A DNA stretch of 64,000 nt from Nephrocerus scutellatus. Its lineage: Eukaryota; Arthropoda; Insecta; Diptera; Pipunculidae. Location: positions 63,241,425 through 63,305,424 of the forward strand of contig OX352765.1 of assembly GCA_947095585.1 (NCBI GenBank), written 5' to 3'. The notes under the pieces were generated by a model. That model saw nothing but the letters and a program-made list of their open reading frames with translations, searched no databases and was not told the origin of the DNA. Positions within the stretch are counted from its first letter, which is position 1. Every line of letters starts with the position of its first letter. Positions 51,810 to 62,247 of this stretch are shown in pieces. Both the position numbers and the translations under genes were made by a program.

Positions 51810-52084
51810 CCTTCATGACAAAATGCCCAAAGAAACAATCTTATTATAATCCTTATCCTAAGCTTACAATATTTTTTAGAAGTTTAACCTCGATTACAGA
51901 AGGGAGTAGAAGGAAAATCCGTATCCAAGAATTCGTATTCTGTGTCAAACCCCAATGTCGCGACTAACATGAACAATGATAACTTAACTTCGACTTCAGC
52001 ACATGCTCAAGGAAGCATCATGAACAATAATAGTTCAAGTACTATCACATAAACCGAATCTAACTCTTGCGCAATTTTCGAATC
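51810..52084 (+). pseudogene. Gag-like sequence left of the copia insertion
   Basis: Asn/Ser-rich text (MNNDNLTSTSAHAQGS, MNNNSSST) in a stretch with stops. It ends in GAATC (52080-52084), the copia target duplication, and continues on the other side at 56541. Assigned to a gypsy-group gag by composition only. Confidence 0.4.
52080..52084. repeat. copia target-site duplication (left)
   Basis: GAATC, repeated at 56541-56545; 5 bp as expected for Ty1/copia integration. Confidence 0.85.
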
Positions 52085-52241
52085 TGTTGAAATTAAACGA
52101 CTGCACAGTTCGGCTTCTAAATGCAAAGTAAAGAGTTTTATTCAGAAGAAGAGTATTTAGACAAGTGAGAGAGTATGTACAATTACATATATCATATATT
52201 ATAGTGCGTAACTCTTCTTATATTAATGAACATTTTTAACA
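52085..52241 (-). repeat. copia 3' LTR
   Basis: 157 bp; TGTTGAAATTAAACGACTGC at one end, TTTTTAACA at the other. It contains TATTTAGACA (52148-52160), an insert absent from the other LTR, which in turn has an extra TCTTA near 56515. Confidence 0.95.
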
Positions 52242-52254
52242 CTCCCACTTTCAT
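52242..52254 (-). other. copia polypurine tract
   Basis: On the minus strand GAAAGTGGGAG lies directly before the 3' LTR. Confidence 0.75.
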
Positions 52255-52495
52255 TAATATAATGTAAATGATTAAATGATTAATGAGATAACAATTCAAA
52301 TCAGACAAGTTATGTGCTTTTAAAAATAAAACTGTTACAAAAATTCAGTTCAATTTAATTTCGATCTTATTTAATGGTTTATAAACAATTTCAAAATATA
52401 GAATTATGTTAAAAGAAACAAAAATAGTAACCATCATTTCATAAGTAAGTCTTCAAATTGACTTGATAAAAAAAAAACCAAATTTATATATAATT

Positions 52496-52915
52496 TTAGT
52501 TATGAAAACAATGAACACCAATAGAACTACGCATTTTTTCAAAAGATTCTTTAGGTAATGGCTTTTGATGACTCGAATCTATATAATCAAGTTTAAAAAG
52601 TCCTTCTGCAAAGCGATTCCGTATGAAGTGGTTTTTGACATCTATGTGCTTCGTACCTTTATGAAACTCGGGGTTTTTAATCAGACGTATGGCAGTTTGA
52701 TTATCCAAGAAAAGCGTTGGTACTTGAATGTTGATGCACATATCTTGTAGTAACTGCTTGATCCAAAGAAGCTCCTTCACGGCTTCAGCAGCTGCAACGT
52801 ACTCTGACTCCGTTGTGGAAAGCGCTACGCACTTTTGCTGTTGAGACCCCCAAGAAATAAGACTAGCACCAAAAAGAAAAATTATAATTAGGTTCGGATT
52901 TAAAAACAATACCAT
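52496..52915 (-). pseudogene. pol: copia RNase H
   Basis: The frame carries LISWGSQQQKCVALSTTESE, EYVAAAEAVKELLWIKQLL, FLDNQTAIRLIKNPEFHKGT and KHIDVKNHFIRNRF, all standard copia RNase H blocks with the acidic residues E and D visible. It ends near the natural pol C-terminus. A frameshift near 52900 separates it from the RT. Confidence 0.9.
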
Positions 52916-53879
52916 AATCTTGTGTCCCGTTTATATATCGTATAATTCGTTTGAGCGCCTTAAGATGATAAATGGTTGGCCTTTCCATAAATGGACTGAC
53001 TAAACCCAGTGAAAATGAAATATCTGGTCTTGTACCTATCGCAAGGTACAGGAGACTGCCAACTGCTTCGCGAAAAGGAAATTTTTCCGAAAATGGTTCC
53101 ACAGGAGTTGATACAGGATAGCTTTCTTTCATAAGAAATTTTTCTATAATTTTCTTTGCGAAATTCGACTGACTAACTCTGATTGTCCCATTAGCATCTT
53201 GATGAATTTCGAGACCCAGAAAATGTCGAACATTGAAAACTTTTACATCGAATTCCTGTTTAAGATGACTGATAAGCGATGAAATACCTAATGAACTCTT
53301 TGCTGCAATAATTCCATCATCGATGTAAATTGCTATTATATCTTCGGCCACAAAAATGCATGGATCAGCTTTTGACGTGATGCTTGCTTAAGTCCATAAA
53401 GACTTTTGCGCAACATGCAAACACGCCCGCTTTTGTCATCGAAACCCTCTGGCTGCTGCATGTGCATTCCTGCAGCTGACCATTCAAAAACGCTGTTTTT
53501 ATGTCGAATTGTTTAATTTGTAACCATTAAATGCAGCTAATCTAAGAACCATTCTAATAGAAACAAACTTTGCCACAGGACTGAATGTCTCCTGGTAATC
53601 TATTCCTTTTTCTTGTGAAAAGCCCTGTATTACTAGTCTGGCCTTGTATCGATCTGGTTCATTACTGCTAGAATCTTTAAACACCCATTTGTTGTCTATA
53701 ATTTTTCGATTACTAGGTGGTTCAACTAGCTCCCATGTGTCATTTTTACACAAAGCCTCAATCTCAGATTTCATGGCTTCCTTCCACTTACTAGCATCGG
53801 TCGATTGCAACGCTTCATTGAACGAACTTGGTTCACACCTCTGAGCAATAAAAGCGCATCCTTGTAGAACTGCTGTCAT
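52863..53879 (-). pseudogene. pol: copia reverse transcriptase
   Basis: Frames 53499-53879 and 52863-53351: W-KEAM-SEIEAL (DASKWKEAMKSEIEALCKND), DNKWVFKDSSSNEPDRYKAR, YQETFSPVAKFVSIRMVLRL, then a frameshift and small deletion, then IIAIYIDDGIIAA with the active site, FLGLEIHQDANGTIRVSQSN and YLAIGTRPDISFSLGLVSPF. The YIDD Asp pair is intact. Confidence 0.9.
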
Positions 53880-54042
53880 TGACTGATGTCGTGTTTTGTT
53901 GCATTTCGCAAACGATATTTAATGTTTTCTTCTGTGTCGCTGAACGCATCACTATAATTTTCGTCGTTAAATTTCTGCGTTTTTAAATCTTTGTCGAATT
54001 CTTTACTATTTTTAGTTTCGAATGTAGATTCTTCTGCTTCAT

Positions 54043-55296
54043 CTAATCCGGAAAAATAGTTGCAACTTCACTAATAACGATCTTGCTTTTGCCAACTATA
54101 TCTGTTTCCCTAAAAATCACATCTCGACTGATTTCTATTTTGTTCTTCGATGGTATCCAAACCCTATATCCTTTAACTCCTTCGGAGTATCCGACGAAAA
54201 TTCCCTGTTGAGATTTTGCATCCCACTTTTGCCGTTTTTGCTTAGGAATGTGCACAAAACAGTCTGAACCAAAAACTTTCCAATCATACTGATCAACATT
54301 TAAGTTTTTTTCAGTCCATAATTCAAGCGATGTTTTTTTGTATGTAATAAACGCTGCCATATTAACTGCTTCTGCCCAAAGACCCACTGATAAATTTTTG
54401 GCATATATCATTTTTCTAGCTGCTTCTACTAGAGTTCTCATTTCGCGTTCTGCACTACCATTCTGCTGAGGACAATACGGAACTGTTCTTTGATGGCAAA
54501 TGCAATTTACTTGTAATAAATTCTTAATTTCATCCTTATCAAATTCAAGGCCATTATCACTTCTAATAGTCTTAACATCATAACCAGTTTATGTTTTCAC
54601 TTTGCATAGATATTGATTCAAATAAAACGGAACTGACTGTTTGTCTTTTAAGAAATAGACGGTTCTATGACGCGAAAAATCGTCTTTGAGTAATAGAAAA
54701 TATCTCGCTCTGCCAATGGATGACACTTGCATCGGACCACATAAATCCAAATGCACTAATTCACCTGGGCAACTTGCTTGTGATTTGCTTTGTTGGAATG
54801 GCCTTTCGTGGTGTTTACCGAAAATGCAAGATTCACAAAAGAAATTTTTACTGTCGGAAATCGAAATATTTCTCTCATTTAAAAATTCGCGTACACTTGT
54901 TACGTTTTGATGAGCAAATCGTTCATGCCAAATTTTAATAGACTCACATTTTGCAGCTAAATTCGCAGTACTCACTGGTTGCATTTTAAACAACATTTTA
55001 AAGAAAGTATTGTGACGAACTCCCACTGCAACTATTTTTCCGCAATCTAAAATTTCGCACTTTTGACTATATGAAGCAAGTTCAAATCCTTTGTCTAGGA
55101 CCGAAGTAGATGAGAATAAATGTATGTGAATGTCTGGCACATACAACACATCTTTTAAATATTTAGGTACCCATGCACTATTATTAAAGGAATAAATGTG
55201 ACCAAAAGCTTTAATAAAATCACCATTACCGATACGAATGTTCTGTGGTTGATTAAATGCTTTGTATGTATCAAATAGATATTTGTTGTGAGTCAT
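54043..55296 (-). pseudogene. pol: copia protease end and integrase
   Basis: Starts at the protease (the DSGASDHM-type site spans the frame junction near 55300) with MTHNKYLFDTYKAF. Integrase zinc domain: KIWHERFAHQNVTSV and FFCESCIFGKHHERPF. Core: ELVHLDLCGPM (first Asp) and DFSRHRTVYFLKDKQ, TAA near 54590, then in the same frame RSDNGLEF (second Asp) and CPQQNGSAEREMRTLVEAA (Glu). The tail has GSDCFVHIPKQKRQKWDAKS and FVGYSEGVKGYRVW. Confidence 0.9.
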
Positions 55297-55631
55297 GTGG
55301 TCACTTGCGCCAGAATCGAGAAACCAGCAGTTTTCATTTTTAATTCTTCTTTATTGACATTAGTTAGAAAGAGAGTGCAAACAAACGCATCACTCTGAGC
55401 ACAACCAGTATTATAATTATTCGTTTTCTTTCGTGGACAATCTTTTTTCCAGTGCCCACGTTGTTTACATAGAAAACACTTACCGCTTACTCTTGCATGT
55501 TGATTATGCGCTTGATTTGATGTATGATGTCCTTGTCTACCTACTTGACCACGGTAGTAGTTCGGTACACTTTTAGCAAGAAATGCGTTTTGACATTCTG
55601 TTCCTTGCAAAGACATACGGGATTCTTTCAT
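55293..55631 (-). pseudogene. gag: copia Gag zinc knuckle region
   Basis: Contains CFLCKQRGHWKKDCPRKK, a CX2CX4HX4C knuckle, preceded by a His/Gln-rich stretch. Shifted relative to the gag frame above and the protease frame below, so at least two small indels are present. Confidence 0.9.
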
Positions 55632-55645
55632 TATGAGACGATTTG

Positions 55646-56194
55646 TTATTTTGTTAACTTTCCTAACGTTTTATCGACAACCGCTGTTGACTCCCATGCT
55701 GTGCAAAAATGATTATAACTGTCCGGTAGAGTCATTAATATTTTTATCATTAGCATTGTCTCAGATACCGTTTCACCCAAATATTTTAGTTGATGTACTA
55801 TGCCTTCAAGCTTCGAAATATGCGTTGCTATGTCGTCATTTTTGCAAAATGCATAAAACCTGTGTTGCAGCATATGTATATTTGTTTGCGATTTTTGTTC
55901 AAACACTGATTCTAATTTTTGCCACATTGCATGTGATGTGGAGCAGTTCATAATGTGAATTAATGTCTGCTGCCCAACACTTGGTGCGATAATTTTCTGC
56001 GCCTTTCGATCAGATTTTTGCCATGCTATAATTTTAGAATCTGCATCTTGTTCCGAAGCCGATGGCAAGGGTTTTTGGCCATTGACAACATCGAACAACT
56101 CCATTGCATTCAGAATAATTTTGATCTGAAACTTCCATACAGTCCATTGTTCTGCATTGACTAATTTTTCAATGCGCGTTAATTCACCTTCCAT
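55646..56194 (-). pseudogene. gag: copia Gag N-terminal part
   Basis: 182 residues from ATG 56194: NAEQWTVWKFQIKIILNAME, IIAWQKSDRKAQKIIAPSVG, SHAMWQKLESVFEQKSQTNI, HRFYAFCKNDDIATHISKLE, LMTLPDSYNHFCTAWESTA. These are the UBN2/copia Gag blocks in order. It starts ~180 bp after the primer site. Ends by frameshift at 55646. Confidence 0.9.
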
Positions 56195-56373
56195 TTTGTC
56201 ACAATTTTTTCCAAAAACAAATTTTTAAACTATTTAAAGCACGACCGGAGTTTCTAATATCTTTATTGTACCGCGATCTGAAATATTATTGATATTTCCG
56301 CAAAAGCAATAAAAACTTCCTGTTCAGTTTTAGAAAAAATAAAATGGCCACTCCGTTACACACAGTTACAAGA

Positions 56374-56389
56374 GACTGGGCCCATAACC
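56374..56389 (-). other. copia primer-binding site (initiator tRNA-Met, internal)
   Basis: On the minus strand, directly after the 5' LTR: GGTTATGGGCCCAGTC. Drosophila copia primes from a fragment of initiator tRNA-Met whose anticodon region matches this, as I recall. Confidence 0.8.
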
Positions 56390-56540
56390 TGTTGAAAATA
56401 AACGACTGCACAGTTCGGCTTCTAAATGCAAAGTAAAGAGTTTTATTCAGAAGAAGAAGTGAGAGAGTATGTACAATTACATATATCATATATTATAGTG
56501 CGTAACTCTTCTTATCTTATATTAATGAACATTTTTAACA
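56390..56540 (-). repeat. copia 5' LTR
   Basis: 151 bp, ~93% or better match to the 3' LTR apart from two small indels. Flanked outside by GAATC. Confidence 0.95.
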
Positions 56541-57186
56541 GAATCCCTTAGAATTCCGAAATAAAAAATAATTTGGTACTCCATTACTCAGACAAGCGAA
56601 ATGAAACTTCTTTAATACAAGATCTCCATCTATTTAAACAAGGTTATAAGACTGTCGAAGAACTTAAATCGTTGAACTGCAAGATACTCTAAATAACAAT
56701 GTTTTAGTCCACGAAACCGATCAGAACGTCATCAAATGTGCCTTTCTGGTTTAAAGGAACCACTACAGAACATGTTCTTTATGAAATACGAATATAACAA
56801 ATGAGAGAAAACAATTCAACCAGGTTTCCCAAATAACGCAAAATAATAGAAACAAATATATTCCAAACCAAGCTTACAATCAACCTATATTTTCTATATT
56901 CTACACCCAAAACTTCCATTACCAAAGTACGAACCAAGTACACACAATTACCCTCGAAACTTCCGTAACCAAACACAGTTCTCCACACCAACAAACTTGA
57001 ATACATTCCAAAAACCACATCAACATAACTTTAATATGAACAATCCAATGGTTCAAAGTAGCTAGAACTTCACAACAACAAACCACGGTTTACAAACGCA
57101 ACCTCGACTGTTTTGTATAGCGAACAACTGTTTTGTTGCCCGCTTGTGGAATTAAAACGACGCTGAATGCTATCTGAATGTAACTC
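56541..57186 (+). pseudogene. gag: Errantivirus/gypsy-group gag remnant, right of copia
   Basis: Fragments in several frames: KRNETSLIQDLHLFKQGYKT (about 56595-56655), LNNNVLVHETDQNVIKCAFL (56695-56755) and a low-complexity tail NYPRNFRNQTQFSTPTNLNT, FQKPHQHNFNMNNPMVQSS (56940-57060). The Asn/Gln/Pro-rich tail is typical of Gag of the gypsy group. Frames shift at least twice. The copia element interrupted it. Confidence 0.55.
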
Positions 57187-57420
57187 ATTTTTAAATTCTC
57201 TATATTAACTTCGCGTGCACGTGGCTGGCTGATCAGATTTTCTGATCAATTTTTAACCCACTTCCCAAAGCCCGACCTTATTGAAATTTTGCACACATGT
57301 ATATTTCCTGTGACAATACTTTCTATTAAAACTTGAGGCCCCTCGGACCTCGGGTTCGGAATTACCCTCGTCACTTAAATAATTAAAAAATATACAAACA
57401 ATCATATTGCACTTTGTACA
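57187..57420. repeat. Helitron-like 5' end, copy 1
   Basis: Starts AAATTCTCTATATTAACTT and is matched by 63606-63790: TTATTGAAATTT(T/G)GCACACATGT, ATTTCC(T/A)G(T/A)GACAA, ACTTTCT(A/G)TTAAA, TTGAGGCCCCTCGG. A T|TC junction at the start fits a Helitron 5' end. Non-coding. Confidence 0.5.
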
Positions 57421-57852
57421 AGTTAACGACATATAAGCCAAAACCGCACATAAATTAGAACGCTATGCAAACATACGCCGAACAAAGTAATAAAAAGTAT
57501 TTCTTCTAAGTGCTGATGCAATTAACGGAACACACAAAATATAAACAACGTCAATCATCCATAATAATTCGTTTCGTCGGACGACGACCGCACACACTAG
57601 CAATAACAATAAATCAGATATTTTACGAGCATCCCATACGCCAGCCTATTTCTGCCGATCATGTATTGATCCGTCGGGACGACCACGATGACCTGCTTGG
57701 GATGCCAACTCTAATTAACATTTAAATATAAAAACGTATTGTAATTAGATTAAGTTTCAGTTTCATTTTGTCACTCATTAAATGAAGAACATCAGAGCTC
57801 CGTCTCTGATGAAAGTTTTTTAAAAATTATTTTGAATAAAAAATAGTTTAAT
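57421..57852 (+). repeat. Errantivirus-like LTR
   Basis: 432 bp starting AGTTAACGAC and ending TTTAAT just before a perfect lysine primer site; AGTTA..AAT ends are the errantivirus form. It contains the initiator-like TCAGTTTCATTTTG near 57757 and AATAAA near 57835. No second LTR in the window. The 71-residue frame inside is not a gene. Confidence 0.6.
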
Positions 57853-57870
57853 TGGCGCCCAACGTGGGGC
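57853..57870 (+). other. Primer-binding site (tRNA-Lys1,2 type)
   Basis: TGGCGCCCAACGTGGGGC is the exact complement of the tRNA-Lys1,2 3' end as I recall it, the primer used by gypsy and related errantiviruses. Confidence 0.85.
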
Positions 57871-58180
57871 CCAGGTGAAAAGTTTATACTCCGCAACAAG
57901 TAATAAAAGTTCGCATACTAAGCACATCACGCAAAAGTCGACCTCAAGTAGCTCGCAGTGTAAAATACGCAATTGAAATTAAAAGTGCTCAAATCGACCT
58001 CAAGTAGCTCGTCAACTAAAATTAATTCACACAACAAAGTCGACCTCAAGTAGCTCGCAGTGTGTAGTGTAAAGCACAAAATTAAAAGTGTAAAAGTGCA
58101 TTGGAGTTTTAACAACCTGGGTACCACTGACAAGAATCCATAGATATTGTCAACAACGAGGGAGTGTGAAGAAAGTAACT
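57871..58180 (+). repeat. Errantivirus-like leader with three short repeats
   Basis: CGACCTCAAGTAGCTCG occurs at about 57939, 57994 and 58042 with AAATTAAAAGTG-type spacers of related sequence. No gag start is recognisable before the mdg3-like element. The leader seems to be cut off from its body at about 58200. Confidence 0.65.
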
Positions 58181-58309
58181 TCTGAAGGAAGACAAAAAGG
58201 AAACCATCCTCTTCACCAGCGTTGTAAGATGTTCCATAGAATCATCTTTTTAATGTAAGATTATTTTAAAATTATTAAAGTAGAATAAATAAATAGATAC
58301 ACAATATAT

Positions 58310-58629
58310 GTAACTTAGGCAGAGTCATCAGCAGTGGTCCGCAGTAGTTAGTCGTTAGCAGTAGTCAGTAGTCATCAAGTAGTCGTTACGAGTAGTCAAC
58401 AGTCAGCAGTAGTCAGACATCAGCAGAGACAGCAGTAGGCAGTCGTGAGCAGTGTTCAGTCGTCGACAGTTGTGTGAATCATCATCAACCTCATCATTAT
58501 CGTCGTTGTTGTTAATTGAGTGCTAGCTTTATTTCAATACTTCAATTCATTATTATTAACAATCTACTTGATTGAATTTATCATTAATTAATAAAATATA
58601 AAGGGTAGCTAAACCCTATCATTTTTACA
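58310..58629 (+). repeat. mdg3-like 5' LTR
   Basis: TGTAAC..TTTTTACA, ~320 bp. Its first half is built of CAGTAGTC/AGCAGT words (58335-58465). Contains AATAAAATATAAAG near 58592. Confidence 0.95.
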
Positions 58630-58631
58630 TT

Positions 58632-58650
58632 TGGGGGCTCAACCGCTTCA
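58632..58650 (+). other. Primer-binding site, mdg3-like
   Basis: TGGGGGCTCAACCGCTTC, two bases after the LTR. The first nine bases match a tRNA-Pro 3' end complement; the rest does not, so the primer is uncertain. Confidence 0.5.
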
Positions 58651-58824
58651 ACTCGTCCGCATCCACTCGAAGATTTGCAAAAAGGCCGTCGTGATTCGTT
58701 AAATCAATTACGAATTTCAAACATTTTTGTGAAATTCACGCTGAAATTGGTAGTAAAAAACGAAATCGTTGGTAACGGGCAGTCAAGAAGCCGTTATACA
58801 AAGAATAAAATACGCAGTTAGTTC

Positions 58825-59199
58825 ATGAGTGAAAAACTTAAGTCGCTAAAAACCACCGCAAAAAGTAACCAGCTTTCACCACCAGTGCAAGCGAGACACT
58901 TATGCAATACGCGGTCGGTAAAACATAAAATTACAAAGATGTATGATTCAAAGGAGGATCAGGAAAAGGTGCAGCTGCAGCAATCGACATCAAAAAACAA
59001 CAACGAGCAAGGAAGAGATAGACAAAAGGAAGAGAATGCTAGTAAAATTGCCGAAAACAATGATATGTTACAGCAATTAGTTCAGATGCTCAGGCTCAGC
59101 AGAACATTTGCGAAAAGACTGCAAAGGGGATCCGAAGTGTTTTCGCTGCAACAAAAGTGGACATATGTCAAGAGAATGCCCAAACGGAACAGCTGTTAA
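58825..59199 (+). pseudogene. gag: mdg3-like Gag, truncated
   Basis: A 124-residue frame: a basic start, KHKITKMYDSKEDQEKVQLQ, a Gln/Asn/Lys-rich stretch, QQLVQMLRLS, then reading out of frame across the zinc knuckle. The capsid is missing; Gag of this clade is normally ~400 residues. So a gag deletion of several hundred bp lies near 59095. Confidence 0.7.
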
Positions 59200-59545
59200 T
59201 GTGGTTTATGATGCCAAGCGACTAAAAAGGCTGATAATTAACAACGTAGAAGTGGATGCGCTAGTGGATACAGGCGCAGATGTCACAATCCTGAGGAATT
59301 CTGTGGTCAATAAAATCAAAGATGTAGTGCTGCAGAAGAGCATGACAACGCTACGAGGGTTAGGCAGCAATACAACGCGACCTGTGGGCTATTTCATAGC
59401 AGACGTGGTGCTCGACAACATGCAAGTTGCCCAAAAATTTCTTGTCGTGGCCGACTATGCTATTGGATTTGACGCGCTGCTTGGTCATGATTTTGTCAGC
59501 AAGTTCAACTTTACGTCGACCGCGGCTGGCTATAAGTTTATATAA
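59096..59545 (+). pseudogene. gag-pol: mdg3-like zinc knuckle and protease
   Basis: Frame 59108-59545: CFRCNKSGHMSRECP (CX2CX4HX4C), then EVDALVDTGADVTILRNSVV with catalytic DTG, TLRGLGSNTTRPVGYF and FDALLGHDFVSKFNF. Knuckle and protease are fused in one frame. Confidence 0.9.
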
Positions 59546-60909
59546 GTTTTCTCCTCTGTTAGAGGAGGAAACTAAGGAAACAAATCAGATAAGTATCTAT
59601 AACGTTGTGAAGACAAATAATGATTCTGATATCCCTCCGCAGTTCAAAGACATGGTGCAAAAAATGATCGACAACTACAAACCGGCTGGGTTTGCTACTG
59701 AATACCCGGTCAACTGAAAATTGTTCCAGATGGCGATATGATGCCATTCCGACACGCACCAAGTCGCATTGCAGTTGGCGAGATTGAAGCAGTGAAGAAG
59801 CAGATTGACGAGTGGCTCGATGCAGGTATTATACGGCGCTCTTCGTCAAATTTCGCGAGCCGTATTGTCATTGTCAAAAAGAAAGATGGAACTAACCGTG
59901 TTTGCGTCGATTTTCGTCAGTTTAACAAAATGGTGCTTAGGGACTGCTTCCCAGTTCCGGTAATTGATGACGTGCTGTAAAACTTCAAAAGGCAAAATAC
60001 TTCACTATAATGGACTTGGAGAACGGTTTTTTCCACGTTCCAATCGAGGAAAGCAGCAAGAAATATACAGCATTTGTCGTCAAGGATGGTTTCTTCGAAT
60101 TTAATAAAGCTCCTTTCGGATTTCAAAACTCACCAGCAGCTTTCATTCGTTTTGTTAACCATGTATTCCAAGATTTGATAAACGAAGACGTAATTGATCT
60201 CTATATGGATGACATCATCATACATGCAGTAACAGCTGATGAATGCTTCACAAAGATGGAAAAAGTTTTCAATGTAGCAGCAGCGTCCGGACTTAAAATT
60301 AAATGGAAGAAATGCCGTTTTCTCCAGTCGTCAGTTCACTTCCTAGGGCATACCGTCGAAGCTGGACAGATAAAGCCTGGTATAGAGAAGACAAACGCAG
60401 TCAACAGGTTTCCAGTGCCAAAAAATATCAAAGCTGTACAAGCGTTTTTAGGACTAACTGGGTTTTTCCGCAAATTTATAAGGAACTATTCACAGATTGC
60501 AAAGCCGCTGACAAACTTATTGCGGAAAGATACTGAGTTTAAAATGGATCAAGGACAGTTGCACGCATTTCGGCTGTTAAAAGAGGCATTGGTCAGCGAA
60601 CCCGTATTGAGGATATACAACAGAGAGGCTAAAACTGAGGTACATACAGAAGCCTCGAAGGATGGATTTGCTGCGGCTCTGTTACAGTGGTCGGACGGTC
60701 AGCTGTATCCCGTATTATTTTGGAGTAAAAAGACCACCGTGGTGGAAGCACGGCAGCACATCTATATACAAGAGGCTAAAGCTGTTTTCCTGACGTTTAA
60801 GAAGTTCCGTCGGTATATACTAGGCATTTCGTTCAAGCTAGTAACGGACTGCGCCGCATTCAATCAAACGCTGAGCAAGAAGGACGTACCGCGGGAAGTT
60901 GCGCAATAG
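59546..60909 (+). pseudogene. pol: mdg3-like reverse transcriptase and RNase H
   Basis: Linker (59580-59720), then frame 59738-59980 with FRHAPSRIAVGEIEAVKKQI, VIVKKKDGTNRVCVDFRQFN; a TAA/frame change at ~59978; then frame 60010-60909 with MDLENGFFHVPIEESSKKYT, FGFQNSPAAFIRFVNHVF, VIDLYMDDIIIHAVTADE (YMDD), VQAFLGLTGFFRKFIRNYSQ and RNase H EVHTEASKDGFAAALLQ. The RNase H first catalytic residue reads Glu where Asp is usual. It continues YIQEAKAVFLTFKKFRRYIL and stops at 60907. Confidence 0.9.
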
Positions 60910-61855
60910 GATGTTTACTTACAAGATATTGATTTCTAGGTAGAGCACCGAGCTGGCGAACGGCAAAAGCATGTAGACTGTCTTAGTCGCTATCCGCAGC
61001 AGATTATGTTAGTTTCCTCAGAGCTGTTAGCTCGAATCAGAAAGGCGCAACAGAACGATGCATTGATTAAAGCCGTTTCAGAAGTGCTTATCAATCGCCC
61101 GTATGAGAACTTCAAGCTAAAAGGAGGTCTTATGTTCAAAGCAGTGGACGGTACAGATCTTTTAGTGGTGCCAAAACATATTGAAAGAGAAATTATCGCT
61201 GATGCTCATAATGCTGGACATTTTGCCGTTCAAAAAACCATGCACGCTGTTAAGCAGAAGTACTGGATACCGCACTTGGAGAGCAAAGTCACGCATGTCA
61301 TAAGAAACTGTGTTAAGTGCATTGTCTACAACAGAAAGCTTGGCAAAAAGGAAGGCTTCTTACATCACGTCGAAAAGGTAGTCACGCCGTTACACACATT
61401 GCACTTTGACCACCTTGGCCCAATGGATGCCACCGCAAAGCAGTATAAGTACATCTTCGCCTTGGTAGACGGATTTACGAAGTTTGTTTGTTATACCCGA
61501 CAAAGACGGTAAGCTGCGAAGAGGTGCTCACAAAGCTGGCCGAATGGTCTGCAATATTTGGCAGTCCAGTTCGCATTGTTAGCGATCGAGGAGCAGCATT
61601 TACGGCAGGTATGTTCGGGGAGTATGCAAAAACAAATGACATCGAACACGTATGGAGTACTACAGGAGTACCAAGGGGGAATGGCCAAATCGAAAGAGTC
61701 AAGCGGTCGGTGCTGGCAATCATATCCAAGCTATCAGCAGAGGAGCCAACTAAATGGTTTAAGTTTGTGCCAAAAGTACAAATAGCCATAAACAGTGCCA
61801 TTCACGTTTCTACTAAGAGATCCCCTTTTGAATTATGTTTGGTATCAAAATGAAT
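60910..61855 (+). pseudogene. pol: mdg3-like integrase
   Basis: Frames 61006-61512 and 61488-61853. Zinc domain: AHNAGHFAVQKTMHAVKQKYW and VIRNCVKCIVYNRKL. Core: LHTLHFDHLGPMDATAKQYK (first Asp), frame change near 61490, RIVSDRGAAFTAGMFGEYAK (second Asp), VPRGNGQIERVKRSVLAII (Glu). All catalytic residues present. Confidence 0.9.
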
Positions 61856-62247
61856 AACATGGTAGAAGATCGTATTCTGCAGCTATTAGTATGACAATTT
61901 CGATGACGAAAGGCAGCAGATGCGTCAAAGAGCAAAAGCAGAAATCCAACAAGCTCAAACCACTTACAAGGAGCAGTTTGATAGGAAACGTAAGAGCGAA
62001 TATGGGTATAAACTTGGCGATATAGTGCGTCGAACGCAATTTGTGGCTGGAAAAAAGCTGGCTAGTGAATACCATGGGCCGTACGAGATTACCAAAGTTA
62101 AGCGTAATGGGCGATATGAAGTACGCAAGGCTGCAGACGTCGAGGGGCCCAACAACACGGCCACAAGTTGCGATAATATGAAATTATGGAAGTAGACAAC
62201 GAAGAATCTTGGTCATCGGAGGCCGATGAATAATCAGAATGGCCGAA
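61856..62247 (+). pseudogene. pol: mdg3-like integrase C-terminal domain
   Basis: Frame 61920-62195: MRQRAKAEIQQAQTTYKEQF, YGYKLGDIVRRTQFVAGKKL, EYHGPYEITKVKRNGRYEVR, the GPY/F-type module that guides integration. A small frame break near 61855 precedes it. The remaining bases to the LTR contain the end of pol and a weak polypurine tract. Confidence 0.85.

Larger units (their letters stand above)
52085..56540 (-). mobile_element. Ty1/copia element, complete ends
   Basis: 4456 bp, minus strand. LTRs 52085-52241 and 56390-56540, flanked by GAATC. Internal order on the minus strand: primer site, gag, zinc knuckle, protease, integrase, RT, RNase H, polypurine tract. Integrase precedes RT, the Ty1/copia order. 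It is ~0.7 kb shorter than Drosophila copia (from memory ~5.1 kb) and pol has about five frame changes. Confidence 0.95.

Noticed and set aside
57510..57725. 71-residue plus-strand frame
   Set aside because: Lies entirely within the proposed errantivirus-like LTR and has no recognisable features.
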